Notes: generated by a model not told the origin, from the sequence alone. Shown: positions 1-8,193, numbered from the stretch's first letter. The stretch: 64,000 nucleotides of DNA from Bacillota bacterium (GCA_023460035.1 JAEWRN010000018.1:1-64000); one strand, 5' to 3'. Program-made: numbers and translations.

Positions 1-1
1 T

Positions 2-139
2 CCCGCCCGCGGATTTGCGACGGCGCTTTTATCAGCAACTGGCGGCATAGCCAACAACCCTGCGATATTCTATGATATCAGCCGATTGCACTACTTCTTT
101 GTCTCCGAAAAATCGGGGAAGGCTCAGCACCCAGCCTAA
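2..139 (+). CDS. C-terminal end of an unidentified protein (partial)
   Basis: An open frame enters from the left edge and runs 45 codons to TAA at 137-139. Its composition (ATGGIANNPAIFYDISRLHY) looks coding, but no family is recognisable and the start lies outside the window. It could equally be a chance open frame. Bases 140-348 hold nothing I can identify: the sequence is AT-rich and has no convincing ORF. Confidence 0.25.
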   Translation, partial: PARGFATALLSATGGIANNPAIFYDISRLHYFFVSEKSGKAQHPA

Positions 140-348
140 AACACATTAAGAAACAGCAGGCACCAAGCTTGCGGGCCAATGGGCATGCACTGTTTGCTCT
201 ATGCGTCAAAGTAACGTGCTTTTGCCGCATATAAAAATATATCGGGTATGGGTTGCTGCGATAAATAGGGCTTCGCCATGTTGCCGCAAATAATTTAGTT
301 GACAGGGGTTTGTGAAAAAAGCAAAAAGCGCTGTGCCTAGAATTGTCT

Positions 349-690
349 TTAATAACCCTTCTTTTTCATAAAGGCATCGTGGGCTTTTATTCCCGCATGC
401 AAAATATCGACATTATCGCTTGGCAAAACAGAGATTGAATAGGTAAATATATGTCGATTAATGTTAGTCCTATGCGTAATATAACGAAACCCATCGTCAA
501 AAATCAACGTTGTTCTGAACTTTCTACCCACAATGGAATTAACTTCTTTTCGTTGCATGTCAATGGGCTTTGCATTGTCTCTAAGTGCGGAGATGTCGTT
601 GCAGGCAGAATGATTTGTAGAATTATACCAGCCCCAATAGGCAAAGTAAGCTATTTCGATAAACAAAATAAAAAGTGGAATGTTTCGCAT
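349..690 (-). CDS. Small exported or membrane-anchored hypothetical protein
   Basis: This is a 113-residue protein I do not recognise. Residues 4-20 (IPLFILFIEIAYFAYWG) form one hydrophobic segment that could be an uncleaved signal anchor. The rest is polar, so an extracytoplasmic domain of about 90 residues is likely. ATG at 690 is preceded by GAGG at a suitable distance. Codon use is AT-rich, like the neighbouring MerR gene and unlike the rest of the window, which suggests recent acquisition. It is divergent from the MerR gene across a gap of about 170 bp and might be a target of that regulator. That link is inference. Confidence 0.55.
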   Translation of the reverse strand: MRNIPLFILFIEIAYFAYWGWYNSTNHSACNDISALRDNAKPIDMQRKEVNSIVGRKFRTTLIFDDGFRYITHRTNINRHIFTYSISVLPSDNVDILHAGIKAHDAFMKKKGY

Positions 691-811
691 GATGATACCT
701 CGAAAAAATATTGTAAGTATCGCGGAGCAAGTGCTAAAACGTCACAACTTTACAATGAGAGTATAACATGTTAAAAAGGACTGCTCAAGCAGGGCTGCTT
801 GCAAAAAGCTA

Positions 812-842
812 TTGACCTGTACGCAGGGGGCTGGTTTACAAT
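812..842 (+). promoter_or_regulatory. MerR-type promoter with 19-bp spacer
   Basis: TTGACC (812-817) and TACAAT (837-842) are separated by 19 bp. This over-long spacer is the hallmark of promoters that MerR-family activators untwist. A small dyad (CCTG TACG CAGG) lies inside the spacer. The site is directly upstream of the MerR gene, so autoregulation is expected. Confidence 0.7.
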
Positions 843-860
843 ATAGTGGAGGTGATAGAC

Positions 861-1709
861 ATGCAAATAGGGCAATTGTGTAAAATTTGCGGGGTTACCA
901 GAAAGGCGATGGAATACTATGAACAGCAGGGATTGGTGCACCCGGCTGTGATGCAAAATGGGTATCGTGATTATAGTGAGAATGACATACTGTTGGTACA
1001 GGAAATTTCAATGTTGCGTAAACTGGGTATCAGCATTGCAGATAGTAAGGCAATTATGTTCAGCGAAGATAAGTGCAAAGCATTGGCAAGTTATCAAATA
1101 AAAATGAAATTTTTACTCGCCAAGGCAAACCGGCAATACGATTGTCTGAATCACTTGATTTCAAACGGCTATGATGTGGCAAAGACAACAAAGATTATGA
1201 AAAAGCTGATTGATGAAAATGCGACAATACAAGAAAAACTACTCAGCGCATTCCCCGGCAATTACGGAAAATTTTTAAACCTACACTTCGGCAGGTTTTT
1301 ACAGGGTAATATAGATACCACTGAAAAAATGGTTGCATATCAAAAAATAATTGACTGGCTGGATACCGTAAGTGAGCTTACATATTCACATAGCCTAGAA
1401 GAATTTTTTGAATTATTTAACGAGAATTTTGATGAACAGGGGTTTGAAAAAGCAGATAAAGCTGTGAGTGCCATGGCAGAGGATTATAACGGATACTTAG
1501 AAGAAAATAGAAGTATGATGAAACAATACCTTGAAATTCGAAATTCAGAAGAATATAAAACAAGCCCCGCATTCGAATTACAAAAGGTAATGCTTGAGTT
1601 TCAACAATCCAGTGGATATGGCGAAGTATTTATTGCAAATTTAAAAATTTTAAGCAAACCGTATGCAGAATACATGCAAAACTGCAAATTGCAAATCGTG
1701 AATTTTTAA
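861..1709 (+). CDS. MerR family transcriptional regulator
   Basis: This 282-residue protein starts at ATG 861, which has GGAGGTGAT at 848-856. An upstream in-frame GTG at 846 lacks that spacing. Residues 1-70 are a MerR winged helix (MQIGQLCKICGVTRKAMEYY, then GYRDYSENDILLVQEI). A dimerisation helix follows, then about 180 residues of effector domain of no family I know, with few cysteines, so a metal sensor is unlikely. The gene is AT-rich compared with its neighbours and is preceded by a promoter with a 19-bp spacer. It probably activates its own gene and possibly the divergent small membrane protein. The inducer is unknown. Confidence 0.85.
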   Translation: MQIGQLCKICGVTRKAMEYYEQQGLVHPAVMQNGYRDYSENDILLVQEISMLRKLGISIADSKAIMFSEDKCKALASYQIKMKFLLAKANRQYDCLNHLISNGYDVAKTTKIMKKLIDENATIQEKLLSAFPGNYGKFLNLHFGRFLQGNIDTTEKMVAYQKIIDWLDTVSELTYSHSLEEFFELFNENFDEQGFEKADKAVSAMAEDYNGYLEENRSMMKQYLEIRNSEEYKTSPAFELQKVMLEFQQSSGYGEVFIANLKILSKPYAEYMQNCKLQIVNF

Positions 1710-1747
1710 AGCCGTTCTCCAGTGCAAAAGACATTTATGAAGAATGA

Positions 1748-1799
1748 AAACCTAACGCAGCGCAAATAGGTTGTTATCTATTTGCGCTGCGTTAGGTTT
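1748..1799. terminator. Perfect 21-bp inverted repeat, probable bidirectional terminator
   Basis: Arms at 1748-1768 and 1779-1799 are perfect complements around a 10-nt loop. The stem is far longer than needed for termination. It ends in AAA on one side and TTT on the other, so it could stop transcription from both sides. It marks the right edge of the AT-rich patch. Confidence 0.6.
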
Positions 1800-1852
1800 A
1801 GGCTTAAAAATAGGGAACCTTTATTGACGGACAATGTATTAAGGGCTGCATA

Positions 1853-1899
1853 AAACAAAAAACACTATGCGCTAACCCAAAGGTTAGTACATAGTGTTT
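1853..1899 (-). terminator. Intrinsic terminator of the tRNA-Ser operon
   Basis: On the minus strand a hairpin (AAAACACTATG pairing with CATAGTGTTTT, inner arms pairing GGTTAG with CTAACC) is followed by a T-rich run. It begins at the CCA end of tRNA-Ser(GCU), so it ends that transcript. Confidence 0.8.
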
Positions 1900-1991
1900 T
1901 GGCGGAGAAGGAGGGATTCGAACCCTCGCGCCGGTTTCCCGGCCTACGCCCTTAGCAGGGGCGCCTCTTCGGCCAGCTTGAGTACTTCTCC
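1900..1991 (-). tRNA. tRNA-Ser (anticodon GCU)
   Basis: A 92-nt class II tRNA with acceptor GGAGAAG/CTTCTCC, discriminator G and encoded CCA (ends at 1900). It has a long variable arm, TTCGAAT in the T loop, and anticodon GCT in the loop CTGCTAA. It reads AGY serine codons. It follows a second tRNA-Ser by 58 nt. Confidence 0.96.
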
Positions 1992-2049
1992 ATGCTGTTC
2001 AAAGTGAACTTGACTATTCTGTTGTGCACACCGAATACGAAAAAACTAT

Positions 2050-2137
2050 TGGCGGAAAGGGTGGGATTCGAACCCACGGACTCTTGCGAGTCGCCGGTTT
2101 TCAAGACCGGTTCCTTCAACCGCTCGGACACCTTTCC
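2050..2137 (-). tRNA. tRNA-Ser (anticodon UGA)
   Basis: An 88-nt class II tRNA with acceptor GGAAAGG/CCTTTCC, encoded CCA ending at 2050, and a long variable arm. The anticodon is TGA in the loop CTTGAAA. It reads UCN serine codons. It is first in a two-tRNA transcript that starts at the promoter near 2156-2185. Confidence 0.96.
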
Positions 2138-2155
2138 ACGAATCGGCGCTTAGTT

Positions 2156-2185
2156 ATAGTAGCACATCTGCCCGGCGGGTGTCAA
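2156..2185 (-). promoter_or_regulatory. Promoter of the tRNA-Ser operon
   Basis: On the minus strand TTGACA (2185-2180) and TACTAT (2161-2156) are separated by 18 bp, about 19 nt upstream of the tRNA 5' end. The stretch 2186-2524 further right holds nothing I recognise. Confidence 0.75.
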
Positions 2186-2524
2186 GACGTTTTGTGGGTT
2201 TTACGTAAAATAGTGGTGCTGCATTGTGCAGCCTGCGGCAGGTTTTCTTTATATTACAATTATAGGGCGCTGGGGGTGTGCACCGGGCTGTGCCGGCTGA
2301 CGTGTGTGGCTGGCATGTGGGGGTATTGCCCGCGGCAAGAAAACCTGTTATATTAAACTGTATGCAAAACGGTTGCTGCCGGCAGGCCCTGCGGCTGAGG
2401 GGCGGTTAAAAACAGCGGCACGCAGGCAAAGAGGGTGAAAGCTAGCAGTAAACGGTGTAAAGATGGTGAAATTGCACAAAACAAAACGGCAACAAGAGAA
2501 AAATCCGTCAAAGCGACGATTTGA

Positions 2525-2556
2525 ATAAATATGCATTGACAAAGCATAAATATGCA
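2525..2556. promoter_or_regulatory. Two tandem ARG-box-like operators
   Basis: The 11-mer ATAAATATGCA occurs at 2525-2535 and again at 2546-2556, exactly 21 bp apart. Each copy sits in an ARG-box-like palindrome (TGAATAAATATGCA; GCATAAATATGC). Tandem ARG boxes bound by the ArgR/AhrC hexamer are known to have 21-bp centre-to-centre spacing. The pair straddles the -35 element, which fits repression. Confidence 0.6.
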
Positions 2557-2564
2557 ACTATACT
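2536..2564 (+). promoter_or_regulatory. Promoter of the amino-acid ABC transporter
   Basis: TTGACA (2536-2541) and TATACT (2559-2564) are separated by 17 bp. The expected transcript start is near 2571, giving a leader of about 47 nt. Confidence 0.85.
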
Positions 2565-2617
2565 GTTAACACAGACAACAGATACAAAATAGTTTGTGAA
2601 CATATGGAGGAAATAGT

Positions 2618-3514
2618 ATGAAAAAGTTTTTGGCGCTTAGCCTTGCAGCGCTTATGGCGCTTTCCCTTGCCGCATGTGGTGGCAGTTCTTCTTCGGCAGC
2701 CAGCAGCACCCCGGCAGCATCTTCGGCTGCAGCCTCTTCTTCCGCAGCGGCATCCAGCGAGGCGGTACCCGCCGGCAAGCTGGAAGAGCACACCATTGAA
2801 GCCATTAAGGCAAAAGGTGTGCTGACCATTGCCACAGAAAGCCAGTATGCGCCGTTTGCCTTTAAAGACCTGGACGGCAACATCGTGGGCCTTGAGCCCA
2901 AGCTGATGCAGGCCTTGGCCGACGACCTTGGCGTGAAGCTGGAGATTATGGACATCGAGTTCACCGCAGTCATCCCGGCAGTGCAGTCTGGTGCAGCCGA
3001 CATTGCGATGGCGGGCCTGACCCCCACCGCAGAGCGCAAAGAAAGCGTTGACATGAGCGATTTCTACAACAACGGCGGCCAGGCGATGCTGGTAAAAGCC
3101 ACCGATGTTGACAAGTACACCGATGCCGCAAGCCTTGCGGGCCAGCCGATTGCCGCCCAGAAGGGTGCTTTGCAGCAGACCCTGGCAGAGAGCCAGTTCC
3201 CGGATTCCAAGCTGACCCTGCTGCCCAAAGTGCCGCAGGCAGTGCAAGAGCTGAAAGCCGGCAACGTGGTTGCAGTGCTGGTAGACTCTATTTCTGCCGA
3301 GCAGTATGTCAAGCAGAACCCCGACCTTGCGGTTGCAAAGGTAGAAGTTGTCATTGACCCCACCGAGGCTGGTTCGTCTGCCGCAGTGATGAAGGGCAAC
3401 ACCGACCTGATGGATTACTTGAACGCCGAGATTAAGAAGTATAAAGACAGCGGCGACCTTGACCAGTGGTTCGTGGACGCGAAGGCACAGGCCGAAGAAA
3501 TGGGCCTTGACTAA
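2618..3514 (+). CDS. Amino-acid ABC transporter substrate-binding lipoprotein
   Basis: This 298-residue periplasmic-type binding protein is tethered to the membrane. A signal peptide (MKKFLALSLAALMALSLAAC) ends in a lipobox with Cys20, followed by an Ala/Ser linker to about residue 47. The SBP_bac_3 domain begins near GVLTIATESQYAPFAF and contains AGLTPTAERKESVDMS. It delivers a polar amino acid to the permease and ATPase encoded next. The twin ARG-box-like operators suggest arginine or another basic amino acid, but specificity cannot be read directly. A hairpin terminator after the gene probably keeps its expression above that of the membrane subunits. Confidence 0.93.
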   Translation: MKKFLALSLAALMALSLAACGGSSSSAASSTPAASSAAASSSAAASSEAVPAGKLEEHTIEAIKAKGVLTIATESQYAPFAFKDLDGNIVGLEPKLMQALADDLGVKLEIMDIEFTAVIPAVQSGAADIAMAGLTPTAERKESVDMSDFYNNGGQAMLVKATDVDKYTDAASLAGQPIAAQKGALQQTLAESQFPDSKLTLLPKVPQAVQELKAGNVVAVLVDSISAEQYVKQNPDLAVAKVEVVIDPTEAGSSAAVMKGNTDLMDYLNAEIKKYKDSGDLDQWFVDAKAQAEEMGLD

Positions 3515-3540
3515 CTTGCTAAAACCATTGTAATATCAGA

Positions 3541-3579
3541 ACGCAGGGGAAGTCCACACCAAGCTTCCCCTGCGTTTTT
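3541..3579 (+). terminator. Intra-operon terminator/attenuator
   Basis: ACGCAGGGGAAG (3541-3552) pairs with CTTCCCCTGCGT (3564-3575) and TTTTT follows. Partial read-through would give excess binding protein over permease and ATPase, a common design in such operons. Confidence 0.8.
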
Positions 3580-3620
3580 GAGCCTAAAAAAACCGGCGTT
3601 GCCGGGCAGGAGGAATCGTT

Positions 3621-4316
3621 TTGAATGCCTTTTTCTCGTTTACAAGGTTGATTCAGGTTTTTGAAAGATACCATAAATTTTTCTTTGACGGCCTGAAAAC
3701 CACCTTGTACATCTCGTTTTTTGCCGTGCTGATGGGCACGCTGCTGGGGTTGCTGTTTGCCTTTGGCAAAATGAGCCGTTTGAAAGTGATAAAGGGTATT
3801 TGCAGCCTTTACATTGATATCGTGCGCGCCACACCGTTGCTGGTGCAGGTGATGATCATCTATTACGGCACCTTGAGCCTTGGCTGGAAATTGCAGCCCA
3901 CCGAGCTGAACGCGTTTTTCTGGGGCATGATCGCCGTGGGCATGAACTCCGGCGCGTATATGTCCGAGGTAATCCGCGGCGGCATCGGCGCGGTGGATGC
4001 CGGCCAGATGGAGGCCGCACGCAGCATTGGCATGAGCAAGGGCAAGGCAATGCGGTATGTTGTGCTGCCGCAGGCCGTGCGCAATATCCTGCCCGCGGTG
4101 GCCAACGAGTTTGTCACGGTCATCAAAGAGACCAGCGTGCTGGGCATGTGCGGCATTCACGAGATTATGTTCCGCAGCGGCGACGTGGCCAGCATCGGCT
4201 ATGTTTATGTAGAAACCTATGTCATTGCGGCCTGCATGTACTTTATTCTGGTATTCCCGGTTTCCAAACTGGTTGCCATGCTGGAAAGGAGGATGAACAA
4301 GAGTGTCACAAGGTAA
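3621..4316 (+). CDS. Amino-acid ABC transporter permease
   Basis: A 231-residue inner-membrane permease of the polar amino acid (HisMQ) family. TTG 3621 is the likely start, with AGGAGGA just upstream. About five membrane segments are visible, including residues 25-50 ([20 protein letters not shown]). The EAA loop that contacts the ATPase is present ([20 protein letters not shown]). It lies between the binding protein and the ATPase and overlaps the latter by 14 bp. One permease gene implies a homodimer. Confidence 0.93.
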   Translation: MNAFFSFTRLIQVFERYHKFFFDGLKTTLYISFFAVLMGTLLGLLFAFGKMSRLKVIKGICSLYIDIVRATPLLVQVMIIYYGTLSLGWKLQPTELNAFFWGMIAVGMNSGAYMSEVIRGGIGAVDAGQMEAARSIGMSKGKAMRYVVLPQAVRNILPAVANEFVTVIKETSVLGMCGIHEIMFRSGDVASIGYVYVETYVIAACMYFILVFPVSKLVAMLERRMNKSVTR

Positions 4317-5043
4317 AACTTTGATTGAGATCAAAAACCTCGAAAAGCATTTTGGCAGATTGCAGGTGCTGAAAGGCATCAGCATCGACGTGCACCAGGG
4401 GGACGTGCTGGCGGTCATTGGGCCGTCCGGCAGCGGCAAGTCGACCTTCATCCGCTGCATCAACCAGCTGGAGACACCGACGGCCGGGCAGGTGATTTTT
4501 GAAGGGCTGGATTTGACCGGTAAAAAGGTGGATTTGGACAAAATGCGCCAGAAAATCGGCATGGTGTTCCAAAACTTTAACCTGTTCAACAACATGACGG
4601 TGATTGACAACATTACCGCCGGCCCTATTAAGGTGCTGGGCATCGCAAAAGAAGAAGCCCAAAAACAGGCGATGGAGCTGCTTGCCCGCGTGGGCCTTGC
4701 CGACAAAGCGCAAGAGTACCCCATCAAGCTGTCGGGCGGGCAAAAACAGCGCGTGGCCATTGTGCGCTGCCTTGCCATGAAACCGGATATCATGCTGTTC
4801 GACGAGCCCACCAGCGCACTGGACCCGGAAATGGTGCGCGAGGTGCTGGACGTAATCCGTGACCTTGCGCACGAGGGTATGACGATGATTGTGGTCACCC
4901 ACGAAATGGGCTTTGCGCGTGAAGCGGCAAGCCGCGTGGTCTTTATGGACGACGGCGTGATCATGGAAGAAAACGAGCCGCACGCGTTTTTTGAAAATCC
5001 CAAAAACCCGCGCCTCAAAGACTTCCTCAGCAAGGTGCTGTAA
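4303..5043 (+). CDS. Amino-acid ABC transporter ATP-binding protein
   Basis: A 246-residue cytoplasmic ATPase of the GlnQ/ArtP type that powers import with the permease encoded just before. It shows Walker [10 protein letters not shown] (residues 40-48), a Q loop (FQNFNLF), signature [11 protein letters not shown], Walker [14 protein letters not shown] and the H loop (VVTHEMGFA). The start is GTG 4303, behind AAAGGAGG and inside the end of the permease gene, so translation is coupled. A strong terminator follows at 5062. Confidence 0.95.
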   Translation: MSQGKTLIEIKNLEKHFGRLQVLKGISIDVHQGDVLAVIGPSGSGKSTFIRCINQLETPTAGQVIFEGLDLTGKKVDLDKMRQKIGMVFQNFNLFNNMTVIDNITAGPIKVLGIAKEEAQKQAMELLARVGLADKAQEYPIKLSGGQKQRVAIVRCLAMKPDIMLFDEPTSALDPEMVREVLDVIRDLAHEGMTMIVVTHEMGFAREAASRVVFMDDGVIMEENEPHAFFENPKNPRLKDFLSKVL

Positions 5044-5061
5044 ACCCATAAAAAACAAAGC

Positions 5062-5098
5062 AAACCGGTGCGGGGCCATGGCCCTGTACCGGTTTTTT
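5062..5098 (+). terminator. Intrinsic terminator of the ABC transporter operon
   Basis: AAACCGGT and ACCGGTTT bracket an inner GGGCCATGGCCC-like hairpin, followed by TTTTTT. Confidence 0.85.
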
Positions 5099-5252
5099 GC
5101 TGTGCCGGTGGCGCCCTGCCACGTCAAAAAAGGGCCGACAAGAAGAGTGATTGTCAAAAAGAAGAAAAAAAGCCCCAAAAGTGAAAAGAATCGTGTTGCT
5201 GAGTAGTTTCTATGGTAGAGGCAGAAGTACAAGCATAGAGAGGGCGAATAGT

Positions 5253-6152
5253 TTGCAACAACGGCAGCAAGCACCGTGCCACCCCTACCGCACAGCGGGG
5301 CAGCGCACGGTTTACCATGCCCCGGCACCGCAGCAGCAGCGCCGCAGGCGGCGCAAAAAGAAAAAACGGCACCCCGGCAGATTGTTGCTGGGTTTGATGT
5401 TTTGTGTGGGCGCGGGGGTGTTTTTAGCGGGCGGTGCCTGGCGCGGGCTGGTGCCCAAAGTGCCGGGGCATTACACCATTGCGCTGGACGCCGGGCACGG
5501 CGGTGCGGATATGGGGGCTACGGGGCTGATCAGCGAGGTGGATTTGACCGAAACCACCGTGCGCGCGCTGGAGGAGATGCTTGGCGCGGACACCCATTAT
5601 ACGCCGGTGCTGTGCCGACCCTATGGGGAGGGCATGGGCATCAACGAGCGTGCTGCCGCCGCGAAAAACGCACGGGCAGACCTGCTGCTTTCGGTGCACG
5701 GCAATGCGGACGAAACCGGCACTGCCAGCGGGTTTGAATGTTACCCGCTGCCGCCGGGGCGCAAAAACCATGAAGAAAGCCTGAAATTTGCCCGCCTGCT
5801 GGGCCAGCAGATGAGCGCTGCCGGCAGCACGCTGCGGGGCGAGGACGGCGTGCGGTATGCGTATTATGTGCAGACAGCCGACGGCGGCTACGAAAAAAAG
5901 ATTTTAGACCCGTCGGCAAACAGCGAAGACGCCGCCGACAGCAGCTTTGGTGTGCTGGAGGGGGCGGGCTGCCCCGCCGTGCTTGCCGAGCAGTGTTTTA
6001 TCACAAGCGAGCAGGATGTAGCCGCGTTTGGCACCGCACAGGGCTGCCGGGTGGTGGCGGCCCGCTATTACCTTGCCATCTGCGATTATTTTGGCACGCA
6101 GCCGGTGTACGACGGGCAGGGCAACGCACTGGCGCAAAATGAACAAAATTAG
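5253..6152 (+). CDS. N-acetylmuramoyl-L-alanine amidase, membrane-anchored
   Basis: An Amidase_3 enzyme that cleaves the bond between MurNAc and L-Ala in peptidoglycan. With TTG 5253 as start it has 299 residues: a basic N-terminus (RRRRRKKKK), one membrane segment (LLLGLMFCVGAGVFLAGG), then a catalytic domain outside the cell. Zinc-site residues are visible in LDAGHGGADMG, in LLSVHGNADE and in the terminal Glu of AVLAEQCF. TTG 5253 is preceded by GAGAGGG. An in-frame TTG at 5151 would add 34 lysine-rich residues but lacks a clear ribosome site. CwlD-type spore amidases have the same layout, but a sporulation role cannot be inferred here. Confidence 0.85.
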   Translation: MQQRQQAPCHPYRTAGQRTVYHAPAPQQQRRRRRKKKKRHPGRLLLGLMFCVGAGVFLAGGAWRGLVPKVPGHYTIALDAGHGGADMGATGLISEVDLTETTVRALEEMLGADTHYTPVLCRPYGEGMGINERAAAAKNARADLLLSVHGNADETGTASGFECYPLPPGRKNHEESLKFARLLGQQMSAAGSTLRGEDGVRYAYYVQTADGGYEKKILDPSANSEDAADSSFGVLEGAGCPAVLAEQCFITSEQDVAAFGTAQGCRVVAARYYLAICDYFGTQPVYDGQGNALAQNEQN

Positions 6153-6326
6153 TGCGGGCGGTGTAAAATAAAACCCGTGCGCGTATAAAAACGGCCCGCG
6201 GGCGGCCAAGGGCAATAAAAGGCTACTCTTTGTGTGGACTTTCGTGTATAATAAAACCATATTGTAAAGTAATTACATACACGGGCGCAGGCGAATGAAC
6301 GCCGGCAAAACAGAGAGGGGCGTACC

Positions 6327-6833
6327 ATGGCCTTTATTGAAATTGACCCAAAGCAGATACCTGAAAACGCGTTTCAGCTGATTGGCACCGATTGGATGCT
6401 GATCACCGCGGGCGATGCGCAAAAGTGCAATACCATGACGGCGTCCTGGGGCGGTGTCGGCGTGCTGTGGAATAAGCTGGTTTCGTTTATTTTTGTGCGC
6501 CCGCAGCGCTACACGCGCGAGTTTATCGAGCGGGAGGGCGGCTATTCGCTGTGCTTTTTTGCCGACGGTTTTCGCAAGCAGCTGTCTTACCTTGGCACGG
6601 CCAGCGGGCGGGAGGAAGACAAAATTCAAACGGCGGGCCTGACGACTGCGTTTGCAGACGGGGTACCGTATTTTGAAGAGGCAAAGCTGGTGCTAATCTG
6701 CAAAAAGCAGTACCGGCAAGACCTTGTGCCGCAGGGCTTTATTGACCCGGCAGTCGACGAAAAAAATTACCCGGGGCACGATTATCACCGCCTGTATGTG
6801 GGCGAGATTGTCAAGGTGTTGCGCAAAGCCTGA
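6327..6833 (+). CDS. Flavin reductase-like FMN-binding protein
   Basis: A 168-residue protein of the flavin reductase-like split-barrel family. Visible features are the N-terminal strand pair (LITAGDAQKCNTMTASWGG), which in this family lines the FMN pocket, and FVRPQRYTREFIE, typical of the dimer arm. Such proteins bind FMN and act as small flavoproteins or NAD(P)H:flavin reductases; the substrate is unknown. ATG 6327 has GAGAGGGG upstream. The gene stands alone between the amidase and coaX, with a TATAAT -10 element at 6247-6252 but a weak -35. Confidence 0.8.
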   Translation: MAFIEIDPKQIPENAFQLIGTDWMLITAGDAQKCNTMTASWGGVGVLWNKLVSFIFVRPQRYTREFIEREGGYSLCFFADGFRKQLSYLGTASGREEDKIQTAGLTTAFADGVPYFEEAKLVLICKKQYRQDLVPQGFIDPAVDEKNYPGHDYHRLYVGEIVKVLRKA

Positions 6834-6882
6834 CACGCGGCGCGCCACGGGGGCCGGCCCCGCCGGCAGTAAGGGAGACAGT

Positions 6883-7653
6883 ATGGTTCTTGCAGTGGAT
6901 ATTGGGAATTCCAACATTGTGCTTGGCGGCTACGAAAACGGCAGCCTTGCGTTTTCTACCCGGTTTGCAACCGACCGCAAGCTGGAGGCAGACCAGTTCG
7001 CGGTCGAAATCCGCGGGCTGCTGCATTTATATGAAGTAGACAAAAGCCTTGTCACCGATGTGGTGATTTCATCGGTCGTGCCGGGCATTACCTCATTGAT
7101 TGCGGGTGCGTTGCGGCGCATTGTGCCGGTGAATATGCTGTTTTTAAAAAACGACACGGCCAGCGGCGTCAAAATCGACATCGACAACCCGGCAGAGCTG
7201 GGGGCCGATATCCTTGCCAGTGCCATTTCGGCAAAGAACCGGTATGAAATGCCCTGTGTCATTATTGATATGGGCACGGCCACCACGATGACGGCGATGG
7301 ACAAAAATGGCACCATTCAAGGGGTTGCTATTATGCCGGGCGTGTATATTGCGCAGGATGCGCTGAAAATGCACACCAGCCAGTTGCACGGCATTTCGCT
7401 GGAGGCCCCGGCCAAAGCCATTGGCCGCAACACGGCCGACAGCATGAAAAGCGGTGCCGTGTTTGGCAATGCGGCCATGCTGGACGGCATGATTGACCGG
7501 TTTGCCGAAGAGCTGGGTGAGGTGAAAACCATCGTCGCCACCGGCGGCGCGGCGCGCAAGGTCGTGGCCTGCTGCAGGCACAATGTGCGCTATGAGCCGG
7601 ACCTTTTGCTGGACGGTCTATACCAGTACTACCTGCGCAACAAGCAACCGTAA
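6883..7653 (+). CDS. coaX: Type III pantothenate kinase
   Basis: A 256-residue cytoplasmic kinase for the first step of coenzyme A synthesis (pantothenate to 4'-phosphopantothenate). It shows the ASKHA-fold phosphate motifs VDIGNSN (residues 4-10) and DMGTATTMTA, plus GVAIMPGVYIAQDAL and a C-terminal ATGGAA. ATG 6883 is chosen because AAGGGAGA precedes it and the protein then opens directly with MVLAVDIGNSN. The open frame extends upstream to 6724, but that would overlap the flavin reductase gene. Confidence 0.93.
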   Translation: MVLAVDIGNSNIVLGGYENGSLAFSTRFATDRKLEADQFAVEIRGLLHLYEVDKSLVTDVVISSVVPGITSLIAGALRRIVPVNMLFLKNDTASGVKIDIDNPAELGADILASAISAKNRYEMPCVIIDMGTATTMTAMDKNGTIQGVAIMPGVYIAQDALKMHTSQLHGISLEAPAKAIGRNTADSMKSGAVFGNAAMLDGMIDRFAEELGEVKTIVATGGAARKVVACCRHNVRYEPDLLLDGLYQYYLRNKQP

Positions 7654-7719
7654 TGCTGCGCAGGCGACAATAAAACAAAAAGGGCCGGGCAAACCGGCCA
7701 CAAGAAAGGATTTTTACCT

Positions 7720-8193
7720 ATGGTCGTAATTACAATGCAGGGCGGCGAACAGATTAAATTAGAGCTGGACGCCGCGGCGGCACCGAAAACCGTGGAAAAC
7801 TTTTTAAAGCTGGTGGGCGAGGGCTTTTATGACGGGCTGGTTTTCCACCGCATCATCCCCGGGTTTATGATTCAGGGCGGTTGCCCGCTGGGCACCGGCA
7901 CCGGCGGCCCCGGTTATGGCATTGAGGGCGAGTTTGCCGCAAACGGCCACGAAAACCCCATCAAGCACACCCGCGGGGTCATTTCAATGGCACGCAGCCA
8001 AAGCCCCAACTCGGCCGGCAGCCAGTTTTTCATCATGCACGACGACGCGCCGCACCTTGACGGCAGCTATGCGGCCTTTGGCCATGTGGTAGAGGGCATG
8101 GACGTGGTGGACCGCATTGCCGAAACCCCGACCGATTGGGGCGACAAGCCCAAAAAGCCGCAGATTATGGAAAGCGTAAAGGTCGTGGAGTAA
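7720..8193 (+). CDS. Peptidyl-prolyl cis-trans isomerase (cyclophilin)
   Basis: A 157-residue single-domain cyclophilin without a signal peptide, so cytoplasmic. It catalyses cis-trans isomerisation of prolyl bonds during folding. Diagnostic segments are VFHRIIPGFMIQGG (active-site Arg and Phe), SMARSQSPNSAGSQFFI and DGSYAAFGHVVEGMDVVDRI. AAGAAAGG lies upstream. A GC hairpin (GGCCGG/CCGGCC) sits in the short leader and lacks a U-tract. The GtrA gene begins 2 nt after the stop, so the two are probably translated together. Confidence 0.95.
   Translation: MVVITMQGGEQIKLELDAAAAPKTVENFLKLVGEGFYDGLVFHRIIPGFMIQGGCPLGTGTGGPGYGIEGEFAANGHENPIKHTRGVISMARSQSPNSAGSQFFIMHDDAPHLDGSYAAFGHVVEGMDVVDRIAETPTDWGDKPKKPQIMESVKVVE

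Noticed and set aside
2024..2356. Open frame of 110 codons on the plus strand beginning near tRNA-Ser(UGA)
   Set aside because: It reads through the antisense strand of the tRNA. Sequences like RTHGLLRVAGFQDRFLQPLG are a familiar false protein produced over tRNA-Ser genes.
3519..5063. 514-codon minus-strand open frame opposite the ABC permease and ATPase
   Set aside because: It is a shadow of real, well-recognised genes on the plus strand, with no ribosome site and no sensible protein pattern.
5151..5252. Use of TTG 5151 as start of the amidase
   Set aside because: No ribosome site there and it adds a lysine/arginine-rich stretch encoded directly after a terminator. TTG 5253 with GAGAGGG is more likely, though not proven.
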